Assembly: GCA_024529925.1 (NCBI GenBank)
Contig: JAFEUB010001185.1
Location: 97,001 to 161,000 of the forward strand
DNA from: Ophthalmolycus amberensis
Lineage: Eukaryota; Chordata; Actinopteri; Perciformes; Zoarcidae
Length of the DNA stretch: 64,000 nucleotides
Direction of reading: 5' to 3'
In this document: positions 56,301 to 61,880 of the stretch, in pieces
Layout of the letters: every line of letters starts with the position of its first letter
How positions within the stretch are numbered: position 1 is the first letter of the stretch
Translations under genes and position numbers: made by a program
The notes under the pieces: model-generated
Seen by the model: the letters and a program-made list of their open reading frames with translations, nothing else
What the model was told of the DNA's origin: nothing
Database searches by the model: none

Positions 56301-59057
56301 TATAAAAATTGAGAAGAAATGATAAAAACATATCCACATTTCTGTTGTTTAGGAGTACAATAAACACACAAATAGGATTTGAAATTGGTGGGAACTTTAT
56401 TGTCGCAATGACATTCCAACTATATTAGTCTGACTGTCAACTCCAGTCGACTCCAACCTGAGGCACCTGTAACAGCTGCCATTGAGAGTGTCATGCATGG
56501 TTAACACTTGTAATTCGTGCCACTCAAAGGGGGGGAAGTGCAAAGTACAAACTAAACCGAAACTCGTGCAAACTGGAAAGGTGCACTCAGGTAGAGTGCA
56601 GATCTCCGCCAGGTGTGTCTGCAACGACCACTGCTGTCATGTGTGATTGAAGTGAATACTAATTGCTCCTGACGCAACAGATACACTGTCCTGCACCTGC
56701 TCCGTTTAGTCAATAAGCGTGAATCACTGCAACCGCGAGAGGTCTCTGAGCATGCGAGCACAAAAAAACATGAGGCCAATGGGCTCAGCGGAATTAGCTG
56801 TGGACAGACAGGGACATGCACAAACACACGACCGAACACATGATCTCCTGGCGAGATAACAAGAGCCCTGTATCAACAATAAAAAAAGACTGCAACACTG
56901 ACGTTATCATTTTTAGAATTGTACATATCCTATACCTGACAGATTTAATATTATGTGTGGATGTTCATTAATACAAAGAAATAATAAGTACATTTGAGTG
57001 GTACTAAAAGTCCACATCTGGGAATGAGACGTTTTTGGCATGCGAAGTCCAGCTGAAACAGAAAGGGATTCGTCATCCTGTTGGACTCCACCTTTTCAAG
57101 TAGGTCAGACGACCTCCCACTGTGACTTCAAGAGAAACAACAAGAAAAACACCAGCAACAGCCAGATATGGGCGTGCCTCTGTGAAGCACTGTCAGTGAG
57201 AAGCGCTCGCAATCCGATAAAACAACCGGAAAAGAGAATCTTTGAATGCACCACCACGTTGCGATTTCTGGACATTGACTACAGATTGAATCAGTTTTAT
57301 ACTTGTGTCTCTCTGTTGACTCATCTTCAGGCCTTTGAAAAAAGGGTTTTCGGCCGACCAACAAGGGCCCTTCAGACTTATGTTTCACACAAATCTTCTT
57401 CTTCGCATATGATTTTCGCGAACAAGTACTCAGCAGTTTGTTTCCCTCTGTTCAGTCATGATAACGTCCATTGTCAGAGACAAAGAACAATACACCGGTC
57501 TTTGTTTCTTTGTCCAGTTTTGGTAGATCTGCCTTCGTACACGGACCCATCTGTAATTTATGTAATAAAGTGTAATAAAGAGCAGTGGACACTCACTAAA
57601 ATGCCCCTTTAGCTCTTGGGCTAAAACACCTGTCCGTAACTCTTAACGCTGTAGTTTAAGGCTTTACCACAACCCCGCTATTGTGCTACAAACAATAGAA
57701 ACGTTCTCTCAGAGTGAGTTTATGGTGCTGTAAAGACGCCCCTTTTTTTCCTTTCTGATTTTTCTTCATTTGCAAGCTTTCAGTGGCCACACACAGGCTC
57801 CCAGACACACTAACACCATACAAAACACACAAAGACACAAAGGAATAAACTAAACAAGGTCATCGTCACGACAGTAGCGCGCTCACACCCGACAGCAAGT
57901 TCATGAATTACAAAGTGGTCATCCACAAGCAGCGTCAATACAAGACCGTCAAATCAAATCAAAACTTTGGTTTGAGATTTTGAACTTTTTAAGAATTTTT
58001 TTTCCTGTGTGTATATGAGAAGCCATTCAATACAACTATTCATATGTTTTTTAAATCTTTAATTGTTTGTATGTAATGTATGGTCTTTGTGTATCAATAG
58101 GAAAAAAATTAAGATTATTTTTAAAGTCAAAACACGGTCTAGTGATTCTTAATAGAACATTTACTGTAAGTAGATATCAACAGGCATGTTATTTTTAAAA
58201 TAACCAAAAAAAAAACCTGTAAGCGTTTATAGACTGTAGGCACAATGAAAAACATCCCTTAAACATCTTAAAAATACCTTAATTGTTGCTTTTTTTGCAT
58301 ACAAAAATAAACTATATATCAGCGCTTCGCAGTGGTCTACGGATCATCAATTTGTGTTGCTCTAGCAATGTTGTTCTCGTTTGTAGCAATTGACATAAAT
58401 GGGACAAAAATGGCATCAAAAATCCCAATTATTTCAAAACCACAAACTGGTTCGAAGACAAGCTAACTTTAAGCAACAATTTTATTTAAAAATTTTAATT
58501 TTTAAAATGTTTCAAATCAGAGGAATTGTTAGAGCTATAAGACAAACAACATATAAGCATGTCTAAACTGCGGAGGGTGCGTCTTTTTGCCGTCCGCGTG
58601 TTTCAGTCGTGGTATGAAAGTTTCAGCGCGGGGCTTGGAGCTGGAAGGGCGTAGCCTAGTGGCACTTCTGATGATGGAACACAAAACCTTGAGAGATTAA
58701 TTGGCTTGCTTGAACTAAAAGAGCACAGAACCTCAACCAAAAACGGAATTATTGAGACCAAAATATACTTGCATTTTTTAAATATTCACTGCCAAATCAA
58801 ACGTTTTTTTTTAACTCTGCTGAAAAGTTGGCAGGAAAAAACACACACACACAAACACAGACTTCTTCCCATCCATCCCCGGGGCTCCAAGACCGTGAAA
58901 TGGACCAAAACGAGCCGTAAAAAACGCACCTCGGAGTAATGATAACTAGAAGACGCAGAAATATTTCATAAGTTTCTCTCTTTTTTCTAATTGTAAAAGT
59001 CAAATCAGTGAACGTACCTGAGAAGAAGAGAGCGAGCACACTCCCGATGAGAAACAT
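8907..59057 (-). CDS. gfra3: GDNF-family receptor alpha, GFRA3-like: spliced gene of eight coding exons (gene span)
   Basis: Members of this family are GPI-anchored co-receptors that bind GDNF-family ligands at the cell surface and present them to RET. The coding exons are 59018-59057, 39391-39669, 25375-25446, 23640-23994, 21709-21818, 19520-19654, 14922-15058 and 8907-9122. All introns are GT-AG and the phases agree at every junction, giving 1344 nt and 447 residues. The order is signal peptide, D1 (C26-C95), linker, D2 (from C143), D3 (to about residue 331), Pro- and Glu-rich stalk, and hydrophobic tail (about 432-446) for GPI attachment. GFRA3-like marks are ELEISPYDDT in the linker, CGERRR in D2, TPNYVSN in D3 and no NAIQAFGNG motif after D3. 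LRSEYV in D2 and CLRAYAGL in D3 recall GFRA4. The 110 and 135 nt exons are the sizes I recall for this family. Family certain, paralogue probable. Confidence 0.9.
11532..11807 (-). mobile_element. tRNA-derived SINE, nearly complete
   Basis: Read on the minus strand, the 5' part has GCGGTAGAGC (box A region) and GGTTCGATCC (box B, 11742-11751), the internal promoter of a tRNA-like SINE. A body with GTGTCCTTGGGCAAGACACT and ATGATGACATGT follows, and the 3' end reads ACAAGTCCATTTA. The same body and tail occur at 46153-46453 and 61690-61880, so three copies of one family lie in the window. Confidence 0.85.
13050..13100 (-). mobile_element. Fragment of a second SINE family
   Basis: TCCTGGACAGGTCGCCAG with TATCGCAGGGC matches, from recall, the distal part of the common fish SINE whose fuller copy is at 55242-55495 (which has CTGGACAGGTTGCC at the same place). 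Only about 50 bp remain. Confidence 0.5.
14922..15058 (-). CDS. gfra3: gfra3-like exon 7: stalk after D3
   Basis: 137 nt (residues 331-376), acceptor CAG at 15059-15061 and donor GTGAGT from 14921. It starts inside the Arg codon shared with exon 6 and continues NSISWMGSPG, then a proline-rich stretch and an acidic-polar segment ending in HNNI. In GFRA1, GFRA2 and GFRA4 this place has a conserved NAIQAFGNG-type motif; here it is replaced by NSISWMG. This is one reason for preferring GFRA3. A TG tract (15088-15109) lies about 30 bp upstream of the acceptor and reads as CA on the coding strand. Confidence 0.9.
15944..16165 (+). repeat. Dispersed fish repeat, CATTTTGGGAAA...TTAGCTTAGCATAAAGACTGG family
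   Basis: The stretch contains CACATTTTGGGAAAATAT, CTCATGTCTGT, GGTTAGCTTAGCTTAGCAT, AAAGACTGGAACCAG, CTGGCTTTGTCCAA and CTCACTCATTAACATG in the order I recall for a family abundant in percomorph fish. Related pieces occur in this window at 17985-18095 (reverse), 27985-28130, 43165-43245 and 62420-62460. The transposon class is unknown to me. Confidence 0.6.
16340..16392 (+). mobile_element. 3' tail of a non-LTR retrotransposon
   Basis: CAAATTTCCCCCTGGGGAT followed by GACTAAAGTA is, from recall, a common 3' end of fish LINEs, normally followed by a short tandem tail. The tail here has grown into the array that follows. No coding part of the element is recognisable upstream. Confidence 0.55.
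16393..16930 (+). repeat. ATCC/ATCT tetranucleotide array, about 540 bp
   Basis: An uninterrupted alternation of CATC, TATC and ATTC tetramers with short higher-order patterns (for example CATCCATCTATCCATTCATC recurring). The 193-codon open frame over it (repeats of Ile-His-Pro-Ser and Ile-Tyr-Leu-Ser) is only a consequence of a 4 bp unit that never makes a stop in one frame. Confidence 0.95.
17985..18095 (-). repeat. Reverse copy of the TTAGCTTAGCATAAAGACTGG repeat
   Basis: TTCCAGTCTTTATGCTAAGC followed by TAGGCTAACC is the reverse complement of the core at 16040-16075. Only about 110 bp of the family remain. Confidence 0.55.
18805..19010 (+). repeat. Dispersed repeat, GGTTTGGGTTAAAATAAG family
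   Basis: Contains GTGGTTTGGGTTAAAATAAG, CGTAACAAAACTAAGG and GTCTCCTTGGTGAAAGTCCT with ACCCATCCAA. The same succession is recognisable at 61020-61300 in the same orientation, and pieces in reverse occur at 47460-47590 and 27660-27780. It is a non-coding interspersed family; class not determined. Confidence 0.55.
19520..19654 (-). CDS. gfra3: gfra3-like exon 6: second half of D3
   Basis: 135 nt (residues 286-331) between a TAG acceptor at 19655-19657 and the donor GTGAGT from 19519. It begins GTIMTPNYVSN and carries the D3 core WCNCEGSGNQWQDC and FTHNTCLR. The pattern TPN(Y/F)V, WC.C..SGN and C near the end is diagnostic of GFRA D3. NSS at about residue 296 is a potential N-glycosylation site. 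The length and both phases (1 and 1) leave the frame intact if the exon is skipped. Confidence 0.95.
19655..21708 (-). other. Intron 5 of the gfra3-like gene
   Basis: 2.05 kb. It contains a (TA)n array at 21128-21184. A CTCACTAATTAACATGTT motif near 20090-20106 matches the end of the dispersed repeat at 15944. No extra exon seen. Confidence 0.75.
21128..21184. repeat. (TA)n microsatellite
   Basis: About 28 consecutive TA units. It is a strongly melting tract inside intron 5. Confidence 0.95.
21709..21818 (-). CDS. gfra3: gfra3-like exon 5: start of D3
   Basis: 110 nt (residues 249-286), acceptor CCAG at 21819-21822 and donor GGTACGG at 21709-21703. It completes the Arg codon begun in exon 4 and reads SRLADFLNNCQPSPL and CLKDSAGLCLRAYAGLIG. 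SRLADF and CLRAY.GLIG are conserved D3 motifs of the whole family; the 110 nt size matches my recollection of the homologous exon in vertebrate GFRA genes. Confidence 0.95.
21819..23639 (-). other. Intron 4 of the gfra3-like gene
   Basis: 1.8 kb. Contains the inverted-repeat element at 22253-22632 and, at about 23177-23290, AGAGGTGCACCGATTGATCG, which resembles the end of a fish hAT family (AGGGGTGCACCGAT ends, from recall). Its second end was not found. Confidence 0.7.
22253..22632. mobile_element. MITE-like element with about 32 bp terminal inverted repeats
   Basis: The left end GTGTTCACACTACCACCAAC and following bases match the reverse complement of the right end (ATGTTCACACTACGACTGGC and following) at about 26 of 32 positions. 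The element is 380 bp and has no coding potential. A target duplication could not be identified with confidence, so the superfamily is left open. Confidence 0.6.
23640..23994 (-). CDS. gfra3: gfra3-like exon 4: D2
   Basis: 355 nt (residues 131-249), acceptor TTTAG at 23995-23999 and donor AG/GTTAGA at 23639. It encodes the ligand-binding domain D2 with paired cysteines: NQCLKAAQDC, KCGSLRSEYVLAC, NRCNQHKC, LFCPCTD, LCGERRRKTIVPSC, PNCL and DLCR. C.ERRR.T is the most conserved GFRA signature; the Gly (CGERRR) is the GFRA3 form as I recall it, whereas GFRA1, 2 and 4 have CTERRR or CAERRR. An internal ATG at 23983 is not the gene start: the frame continues upstream to a good acceptor in the phase left by exon 3. 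Confidence 0.96.
23995..25374 (-). other. Intron 3 of the gfra3-like gene
   Basis: 1.4 kb, donor GGTAAAAC at 25374 and TTTAG acceptor at 23995. CA-rich sequence starts about 5 nt after the donor (25320-25370). A dispersed repeat occupies 24400-24800. Confidence 0.8.
24400..24800 (-). repeat. Dispersed fish repeat ending TTTAAAGGAATACTT-like
   Basis: On the minus strand it starts near CTTAAAGGAATACTTCCCCC with ACAAAATTACCATTTGTAT and TTTACTCACCCC, and ends near TTTGCCTTCTCTC, an order I recall from a family common in perch-like fish. Class unknown; no coding potential. Confidence 0.45.
25375..25446 (-). CDS. gfra3: gfra3-like exon 3: D1-D2 linker
   Basis: 72 nt (residues 107-131), acceptor TCCAG at 25447-25451 and donor GTAAAA from 25374. 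It reads EDELEISPYDDT followed by LMDTRMASLVA. The SPY(E/D)(P/D) motif lies in the same place in all GFRA proteins that have D1; ELEISPYDDT is closest to the GFRA3 form (ELDVSPYEDT). Short, easily missed, but its phases (1 and 1) fit exons 2 and 4 exactly. Confidence 0.88.
27660..27780 (-). repeat. Reverse fragment of the GGTTTGGGTTAAAATAAG family
   Basis: CATCCTTATTTTAACACGGA and ACAACCAAGTGGTTTTGTT read, in reverse, like the ends of the copies at 18805 and 61020. Partial and diverged. Confidence 0.4.
27985..28130 (+). repeat. Copy of the CATTTTGGGAAATA dispersed repeat
   Basis: TTTCAACATTTTGGGAAATA at 28001-28020, then ATGAGATGAGAA, GGGAAACAGC and CTGGCTCTGTCCAAAG follow in the order of the copy at 15944. 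The middle section with TTAGCTTAGC is deleted. Confidence 0.55.
29058..29779. mobile_element. Non-autonomous hAT-like element with 8 bp target duplication
   Basis: Body 29066-29771. Left end TAGGGTTGGGTACCGAAAC and the reverse complement of the right end TAGGGTTGGGTATCGTTTGG share TAGGGTTGGGTA(C/T)CG. GTCTTGAT flanks both sides (29058-29065 and 29772-29779), a perfect 8 bp duplication. Subterminal GGTACCG, CACCGGTATCG and related motifs recur near both ends, as in hAT transposase-binding sites. A stretch containing TTTTGTATTTATTTATATTT is present twice (about 29509-29560 and 29610-29665). No transposase. Confidence 0.88.
30310..30850 (+). pseudogene. L2-like LINE, C-terminal end of ORF2 (element A)
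   Basis: One plus-strand frame runs from about 30326 to TAG at 30848-30850 and reads NISNIRHILSQSDAEK, SRLDYCNSLFSGC, LQLIQNAAARVLTRTKKRDH, LASLHWLPI and TFKSRLKTFLF, the region C-terminal to the reverse transcriptase in L2-clade LINEs. Two in-frame stops (after SQSDAEK and after KSRI) show it is dead. The RT and endonuclease parts are absent, as in a usual 5'-truncated copy. Its 3' UTR continues after 30850 and resumes beyond the insertion at 38436. Confidence 0.9.
32100..32740 (+). repeat. Internal tandem repeats of the Helentron-like element
   Basis: Three degraded units each run from a CT-rich tract through (T)CATTCAGG, AGACTTTTAGAG(A/G)AC, a C run, CACACACACCCCATTT and AAAATA(A/G)AAGCC. 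They end near 32232, 32595 and 32735; the third lacks the first motifs. Confidence 0.7.
32805..32947. repeat. TAC/TGC trinucleotide array, left part
   Basis: A degenerate (TAC)n tract inside the Helentron-like element, continuing at 37798-38215 on the other side of LINE B. 32934-32947 is one copy of the LINE B target duplication. Confidence 0.85.
33158..36097 (-). pseudogene. LINE B ORF2: endonuclease and reverse transcriptase, broken
   Basis: ATG at 36097 opens an APE-type endonuclease (LNVRSL, LFLTETWL, VIVGDFNIHVD, ALSDHFCVFF) followed by the reverse transcriptase (NYRPISNLPFLSK, SGFRQHHSTETAL, LLDLSAAFDTVDH, GVPQGSILGP, the YADD catalytic box) and the C-terminal region (RLDYCNGVF, LQLIQNAAARVL, LHWLPV, FKSRLKTFLF). 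Three lesions are visible: an in-frame TGA at 35744-35746 inside the endonuclease, a one-base loss in an A run near 34425-34435, and a one-base gain near 33728. With these the product cannot be made whole. The RT catalytic motif itself is intact. Confidence 0.92.
36167..37550 (-). pseudogene. LINE B ORF1: coiled-coil plus SGNH esterase-like domain, frameshifted
   Basis: The N-terminal frame (37550-37239) starts MPPFSTDDYYKLL and has a short heptad-like helix (KIAVLETKIYRLEVNVEV). The second frame (37333-36167) carries TLIVGDYAVKDV, NIIVHTGSCDI and VFISGPLPPVRGG, the block pattern of an SGNH/GDSL-type hydrolase as found in ORF1 of fish L2 and CR1 elements. The two frames overlap at 37239-37333, so one frameshift separates them. 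The Ser of the usual GDS is Tyr-Ala here (GDYAV), which would remove the nucleophile; whether the parent family shares this is unknown. Confidence 0.82.
37798..38215. repeat. TAC/ACT trinucleotide array, right part
   Basis: About 400 bp of degenerate TAC, TAT and TGC triplets, the continuation of 32805-32947. Frames over it give Thr-rich or Ser-rich peptides and are artefacts. Confidence 0.9.
39391..39669 (-). CDS. gfra3: gfra3-like exon 2: D1
   Basis: 279 nt (residues 14-107), acceptor TTTAG at 39670-39674 and donor CCAG/GTCAGT at 39390. After a proline-rich start (VLPSPPLSPT) it encodes D1 with eight cysteines (C26, 33, 39, 49, 66, 83, 85, 95): TDCVEAHRVCSADPRC, LELC, AAECL, ALVACKCQRGF and QCLRIYWKVR. 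The CxC-x9-C-LxIYW pattern is diagnostic of GFRA D1. GC-rich codon use differs from the AT-rich introns. The first residues after the exon 1 junction probably contain the signal-peptidase site. Confidence 0.95.
41517..41880. repeat. Compound CA microsatellite
   Basis: (CA)n tracts with CG, CAT and CAA interruptions at 41520-41625, 41642-41662 and 41840-41880, separated by ordinary sequence. The overlapping long frames on both strands (His-Thr or Val-Cys) are artefacts. Confidence 0.9.
42107..42134. repeat. (CT)n microsatellite
   Basis: Fourteen CT units in intron 1. Confidence 0.9.
43165..43245 (+). repeat. Fragment of the CATTTTGGGAAATA dispersed repeat
   Basis: AAAGAAATAGTTACATTATA, GGAAACATGCTAATACGCTT and GAGAGTTAGGTGA match the start of the family as I recall it; related to 15944-16165. 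Confidence 0.4.
43930..43966. repeat. C run and (CA)n microsatellite
   Basis: A short C run followed by about fourteen CA units. Confidence 0.9.
46153..46453 (+). mobile_element. tRNA-derived SINE, complete copy
   Basis: Starts GCCCAACTGTGGCTCAGTGG, with box A TGGCTCAGTGG (46162-46172) and box B GGTTCGATC (46207-46215) spaced as in a tRNA gene. A body with ATGTGTCCTTGGGCCAGACA and CCTGATGGGCAGGTGGCACC follows, then ATGATGACATGTAGTG and a tail with GTGCTTTGAGTGG. It is not a functional tRNA: no anticodon arm or acceptor stem can be folded convincingly. It is the longest of the three copies of the family here. Confidence 0.88.
47280..47590 (-). repeat. Reverse copy of the GGTTTGGGTTAAAATAAG family
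   Basis: TACCCAAACGACGATCTTGT, CCTAAACCTAACCAAGTAGT and TTGCCAAAACCCTCC are the reverse of motifs at 61040-61080 and 18815-18840 (TTGGTTAGGTT, GGTTTGGGTTAAAA). Only the part near 47520-47590 is clear. Confidence 0.45.
49293..49783 (-). mobile_element. hAT (Charlie-like) fragment with BED-finger transposase start
   Basis: The right end reads GGGTCCGCGACCCACCAG and TTGAGAATCACTG (ending at 49783), the same inverted-repeat end as the element at 1507-2409. Read on the minus strand, a frame from about 49548 to 49293 gives KRKYDTDYMRYGFSY, PQCVLCSEVL, MKPSKLKRHLETKH and KPVEYFRRRL, a BED zinc finger (C-x2-C ... H-x4-H) at the N-terminus of hAT transposases. The remaining transposase and the other terminal repeat are missing, so the copy is truncated. 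It shows which kind of transposase would move the shorter element. Confidence 0.85.
50050..50515 (+). repeat. Dispersed teleost repeat (GACTGTATATTAGAAGTGGA ... GTCGCCCCCTGCTGG)
   Basis: The succession TGACCCATTGGTTTGTGG, CCTGTCAATCACAGTAAG, AAATGAACATCATGCTGTAT, TGAAGAAGACTTGAAACTAG and AGTCGCCCCCTGCTGG is one I recall from an interspersed family in many teleosts. No coding potential. The class is not known to me. Confidence 0.6.
51549..51738. repeat. Two short (CA)n microsatellites
   Basis: CA tracts at 51550-51574 and 51719-51737 in intron 1. Confidence 0.9.
52640..52983 (+). pseudogene. Non-LTR retrotransposon, C-terminal ORF2 remnant and 3' UTR
   Basis: The frame from 52640 to the stop at 52913-52915 reads KSLQRLQVAYNDAM, RWSSASEMFVAARV, TFQTVLRNCMYKFICRL and LWRHWYSCLF, which I recognise as the region C-terminal to the reverse transcriptase in a fish LINE. 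The clade is not determined. After the stop, a short 3' UTR ends in CCCCGAAATAAAGT and passes straight into the ATCT array. The 5' part is absent, a usual truncated insertion. Confidence 0.72.
52984..53333 (+). repeat. ATCT/GTCT tetranucleotide array, about 350 bp
   Basis: Continuous TATC and TGTC tetramers starting directly after the LINE 3' end. Frames of 145 and 159 codons over it (Ile-Tyr-Leu-Ser repeats) are artefacts of the 4 bp unit. Confidence 0.95.
55242..55495 (-). mobile_element. tRNA-derived SINE of a second family
   Basis: On the minus strand it begins GCTGCACGGTGGTGTGGTGG, with CTAAC (box A) and GAATTGATTCCC (a decayed box B), then TGTGTGGAGTTTGCATGTCA, AATTGATGACTCTAAATTGC and CCGTAGGTGTG, ending near CAACCTGTCCAG. 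This is a very common teleost SINE from recall. A segment of about 20 bp (AACCCGTAGAGAACCCATG) is duplicated in tandem inside it. Confidence 0.8.
57040..57612 (+). other. Unrecognised 190-codon open frame
   Basis: The longest frame in the window without low complexity apart from GFRA and transposon sequence. It starts MRSPAETERDSSSCW and ends TLTKMPL. No domain, signal peptide or membrane segment is recognised. It lies inside intron 1 on the strand opposite to the gene and has no neighbouring partner frame. A chance frame is likeliest; a decayed retroelement is possible. Confidence 0.15.
59018..59057 (-). CDS. gfra3: gfra3-like exon 1: start codon and signal peptide
   Basis: Only 40 nt code here: MFLIGSVLALFFS plus the first base of a Gly codon. 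The ATG at 59057 has A at -3 (AACATG), a good initiation context, and the exon ends TCTCAG/GTACGT, a near-perfect donor. The peptide is strongly hydrophobic and continues into exon 2 with GVLPSPP, giving a compact signal sequence. The single base left over (phase 1) joins exon 2 exactly. It is the least certain coding exon because it is short, but position, phase, donor, signal-peptide character and the CpG-rich upstream sequence agree. Confidence 0.8.
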
Positions 59058-59520
59058 GTTTGCAGTGTTCGGGACACCGGAGGGGGATAAAATGGGAACA
59101 AGAGACTTGGTGCGTTCTGGTCCAGCCGTGCGCTCCGGAGACGGTCAACCCAGCCTGCCGCTACATTCACCGCGCCAACAACACGCGCCCGTTCGCCCTT
59201 TGCTCTTTGCCCGCAGACGGCTCGGTCGCTGAAGTTTCAAATCCTCAGCAGGAAGACGGAGGAGCCACCGAGGAATGCGTCGGAGCAAAGTATACGCACC
59301 GGAGAGGCAGCCTCTGAGTGTGACTGTTGTTTTTTGTGCCAAAGGCTTCCAGCTTGTCGCCGCGCCGCTTGGGGAAAAAAGAGAAATCACAACTACTGGA
59401 TGGAAGAAATGTCAAGCGTCACCGGGGGATGCAGCTCTGCCCGCGGACAGTCATCGCGACGCGGCTCCGCTGGTCAGGGGGTCCCGGTACATTCTGCGAT
59501 CATGATGCTGACAGGCAGAG
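59058..59520 (-). promoter_or_regulatory. CpG-rich 5' region, likely promoter and 5' UTR of the gfra3-like gene
   Basis: This stretch is much richer in G, C and CG dinucleotides (GCGCCAACAACACGCGCCCG, GTCGCCGCGCCGC, GCGACGCGGC) than the AT-rich DNA on both sides. It abuts the start codon. CpG-rich starts are usual for vertebrate genes. No clear TATA box was identified and the transcription start cannot be fixed from sequence. Frames across it are probably by-products of the composition. Confidence 0.6.
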
Positions 59521-59547
59521 GAGGCTGGGGTTATTAACTGGCGATAT

Positions 59548-59594
59548 CCCTCCTCCTACTCCTCCTCACCCTCCTCCTCCTCCTCCTCCTTCTC
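59548..59594. repeat. (CCT)n trinucleotide repeat
   Basis: CCT/CTC repeats directly upstream of the CpG-rich region; on the gene's strand it is a GGA-type purine tract. Confidence 0.85.
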
Positions 59595-59649
59595 AGATCA
59601 TCATCATCACCTTTAGGGACAGTAAGGGATTGAAAGAAGCCTACTGAGT

Positions 59650-61019
59650 TCATAGAAGTGCATTTAAAAAAATGACATTCATAATCCTAAAATAATTAGC
59701 ATTTGATGCTTTTGAAATCAGCGCCCAAGAGCAAAACATAAAACCCCAAATATTGTGCATTGCTAATAATTATAGTTTGTTGCAAATAACCCAAAGATTA
59801 AATATCATTTTAACTTCTACGCTACAACAAAATCAGTGAAGTCTAAGTCTCTTGCAGAATAAGCGCTGGCATTAAATGACTATACAGTCCTTATTATTTA
59901 TCTGAATTGTTTTGAAAATTGCATGATGAAATGCTTCTGCATCTGTTTTACTTTCGTTTTGCACAACTAAATTGTGGTCATTAATTGGACATAAAGTGTT
60001 TTTTTTGGCAGCAACTTAAACAGCAGTGTTGTTTCAACAAATGAGTGATATAGTAACACAATTAAGTTCACTTTACCAGTGTTTATCATTTCACCCCAAC
60101 CGATCTTGTAATTTTATTTATAGATGACAAGATTTATGACATATGTTGCTGACAAACAGTGAATAATCACCCGACTCTCTTCCCCTCAGCTCTGCAGAGC
60201 GTTTTATCATCTTTCAGCTCATTGTTGCTTTTACTTTTTTTTCCCTCTAAACTGTTTTGGTTCACTCTCATAGCTGTCATCAACCTCCTCTGCCAGCATC
60301 AGGCAGCTGTTTTCAGTGAAAGAGCTGTGATAAACATGTCACAGCTTGAGACTGGCTGGTCAGTATAGTGGAGCTTTAGCGGCTAAAGGGACATTTCCTT
60401 CAGGGTATCTCCTTCAGGAGTTGGTGGAGACCAAAAGGAGAGTGAATATTGGACTTTCATCAGGTGGCCAGAAACACTGTGTTCTGTCTCTGATAGATAT
60501 GTAAGCAACTGTTTGTTATTACGTAAGCTATATCAACTTTATATTGTAATATGTCAATTTTGTGATTACATTTTGTGCAAAAGAAGGAAAAAGACACATT
60601 CGCAGCTTTAAAGGATAACTGCTATGAGCCCAGTCACTATAAACCCAAACCAATTACATGAGACATTGATGTTACATTTAAAAGTTAGCTTTGTGATAAA
60701 TACACAAATAACTACTAAAATATATCAAATCCAAATAACATAAATGTTCTATTACACTAACTTTAAACGCATGATAAAAAGAAAAGCATTAGAAATTTGT
60801 GGAATATAATATAGATATTGCTACGTACACATTTAAGTACCATACGGTTGCCATTGTTTGAGACAAATGTAGCTACAATTTGAATGTTAATAGTAAGAAT
60901 GACACAAAGGCGACGGAACGTCCTCCAACTAAACCTTTCTTTCTGCCACACGTACTTCGCTTGAAGCTGAACTAAGTTGAAACACTGTATTCAGCTTCCC
61001 AACTCGTCACATATCTGTG
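59650..61019. other. 5' flank, AT-rich, nothing recognised
   Basis: No gene, RNA or transposon end was recognised in this stretch. Confidence 0.4.
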
Positions 61020-61300
61020 TGTGACGATATGGCCCGTTGGCGTCAACTAGGTCTGGGCAACAAAAGTACTTGGTTAGGTTCATTAAAAGATGATGATTTG
61101 GGTTTAAAAAAAACATGTTTGCTCCGTACTTCAGTTACCTAGCCTATGTTACTTATGTGATGTAAGTTAAGTATGTTTTGTAAATTAAGTATACGCAAAT
61201 TACTTACGTAACTTAAAATAAGTCAACATTGACTTTTGCTGAACAGCGGTCTCCTGGTGAAGGTCCTGACGTTGTTTAACACATCCAAACTGCGCAGACC
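61020..61300 (+). repeat. Copy of the GGTTTGGGTTAAAATAAG family
   Basis: AAAAGTACTTGGTTAGGTT, GATTTGGGTTTAAA, TACTTACGTAACTTAAAATA and GTCTCCTGGTGAAGGTCCTG with ACACATCCAA follow in the order of 18805-19010. Confidence 0.55.
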
Positions 61301-61689
61301 TTCTTGCTTGTGATACCATGTCCCCTGACTTCCGGAGCAGTTGCTCTGAGCGGGTCACAAACAGGTCACGTGACTAGCGACTGACGTGACAAAATGTCCA
61401 CATTTACTTTTCGAGTTGACACTGGACACTGGCTTAGCTTCGCGTACACTTGCTAGAGGGTGCATACGTGCGTCGGTGTCAGAGTCCGAGGAGCACTTGG
61501 CACGAGCCGCAGTTTTTGACGCATTGGGAGTGAGAATGGGTCGTGTGCATCGGTATCAGGGCAGTGCCAAAACGTCGGTACTTGACATCCTGGGAATGAG
61601 ACCGGGCTGATTGCAACATTATCAAATAACTTTCTGTCTATTGTGTTAAACTTCTCTTTAGTGTGTTAAAACACTTCACCCCAAATAGC

Positions 61690-61880
61690 TCCCGCAGGCT
61701 GTTCCTGTTGTGTATGAATTGGTGTGAATGGTAGATAGTCCTGATGGGCAGGTGGCACCTTGCATGGTAGCCCCTGTCATCAGTGGATGAATGGGTGTGA
61801 ATGGGTGAATGATGACATGTGTCGCTTTGAGTGGTCGCAGGACCAGAAAAGTACAAGTACAAGTCCATTTACCAGTCATG
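61690..61880 (+). mobile_element. 5'-truncated copy of the 46153 SINE
   Basis: GGCAGGTGGCACCTTGCATG, GTGTGAATGGGTGAATGATG, GCTTTGAGTGG and ACAAGTCCATTTACC match the body and tail of the copies at 46153 and 11532. The tRNA-like head with boxes A and B is missing. Confidence 0.85.

Larger units (their letters stand above)
39670..59017 (-). other. Intron 1 of the gfra3-like gene
   Basis: 19.3 kb between GTACGT at 59017 and TTTAG at 39670. Contains several CA/CT microsatellites, two SINEs, an hAT transposase fragment, a dispersed repeat at 50050-50515 and a LINE tail with an ATCT array. Large parts (for example 39670-41500, 44040-46140, 53400-55240, 55500-59000) show nothing I recognise. First introns often hold enhancers, but none can be shown from sequence alone. 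Confidence 0.8.
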
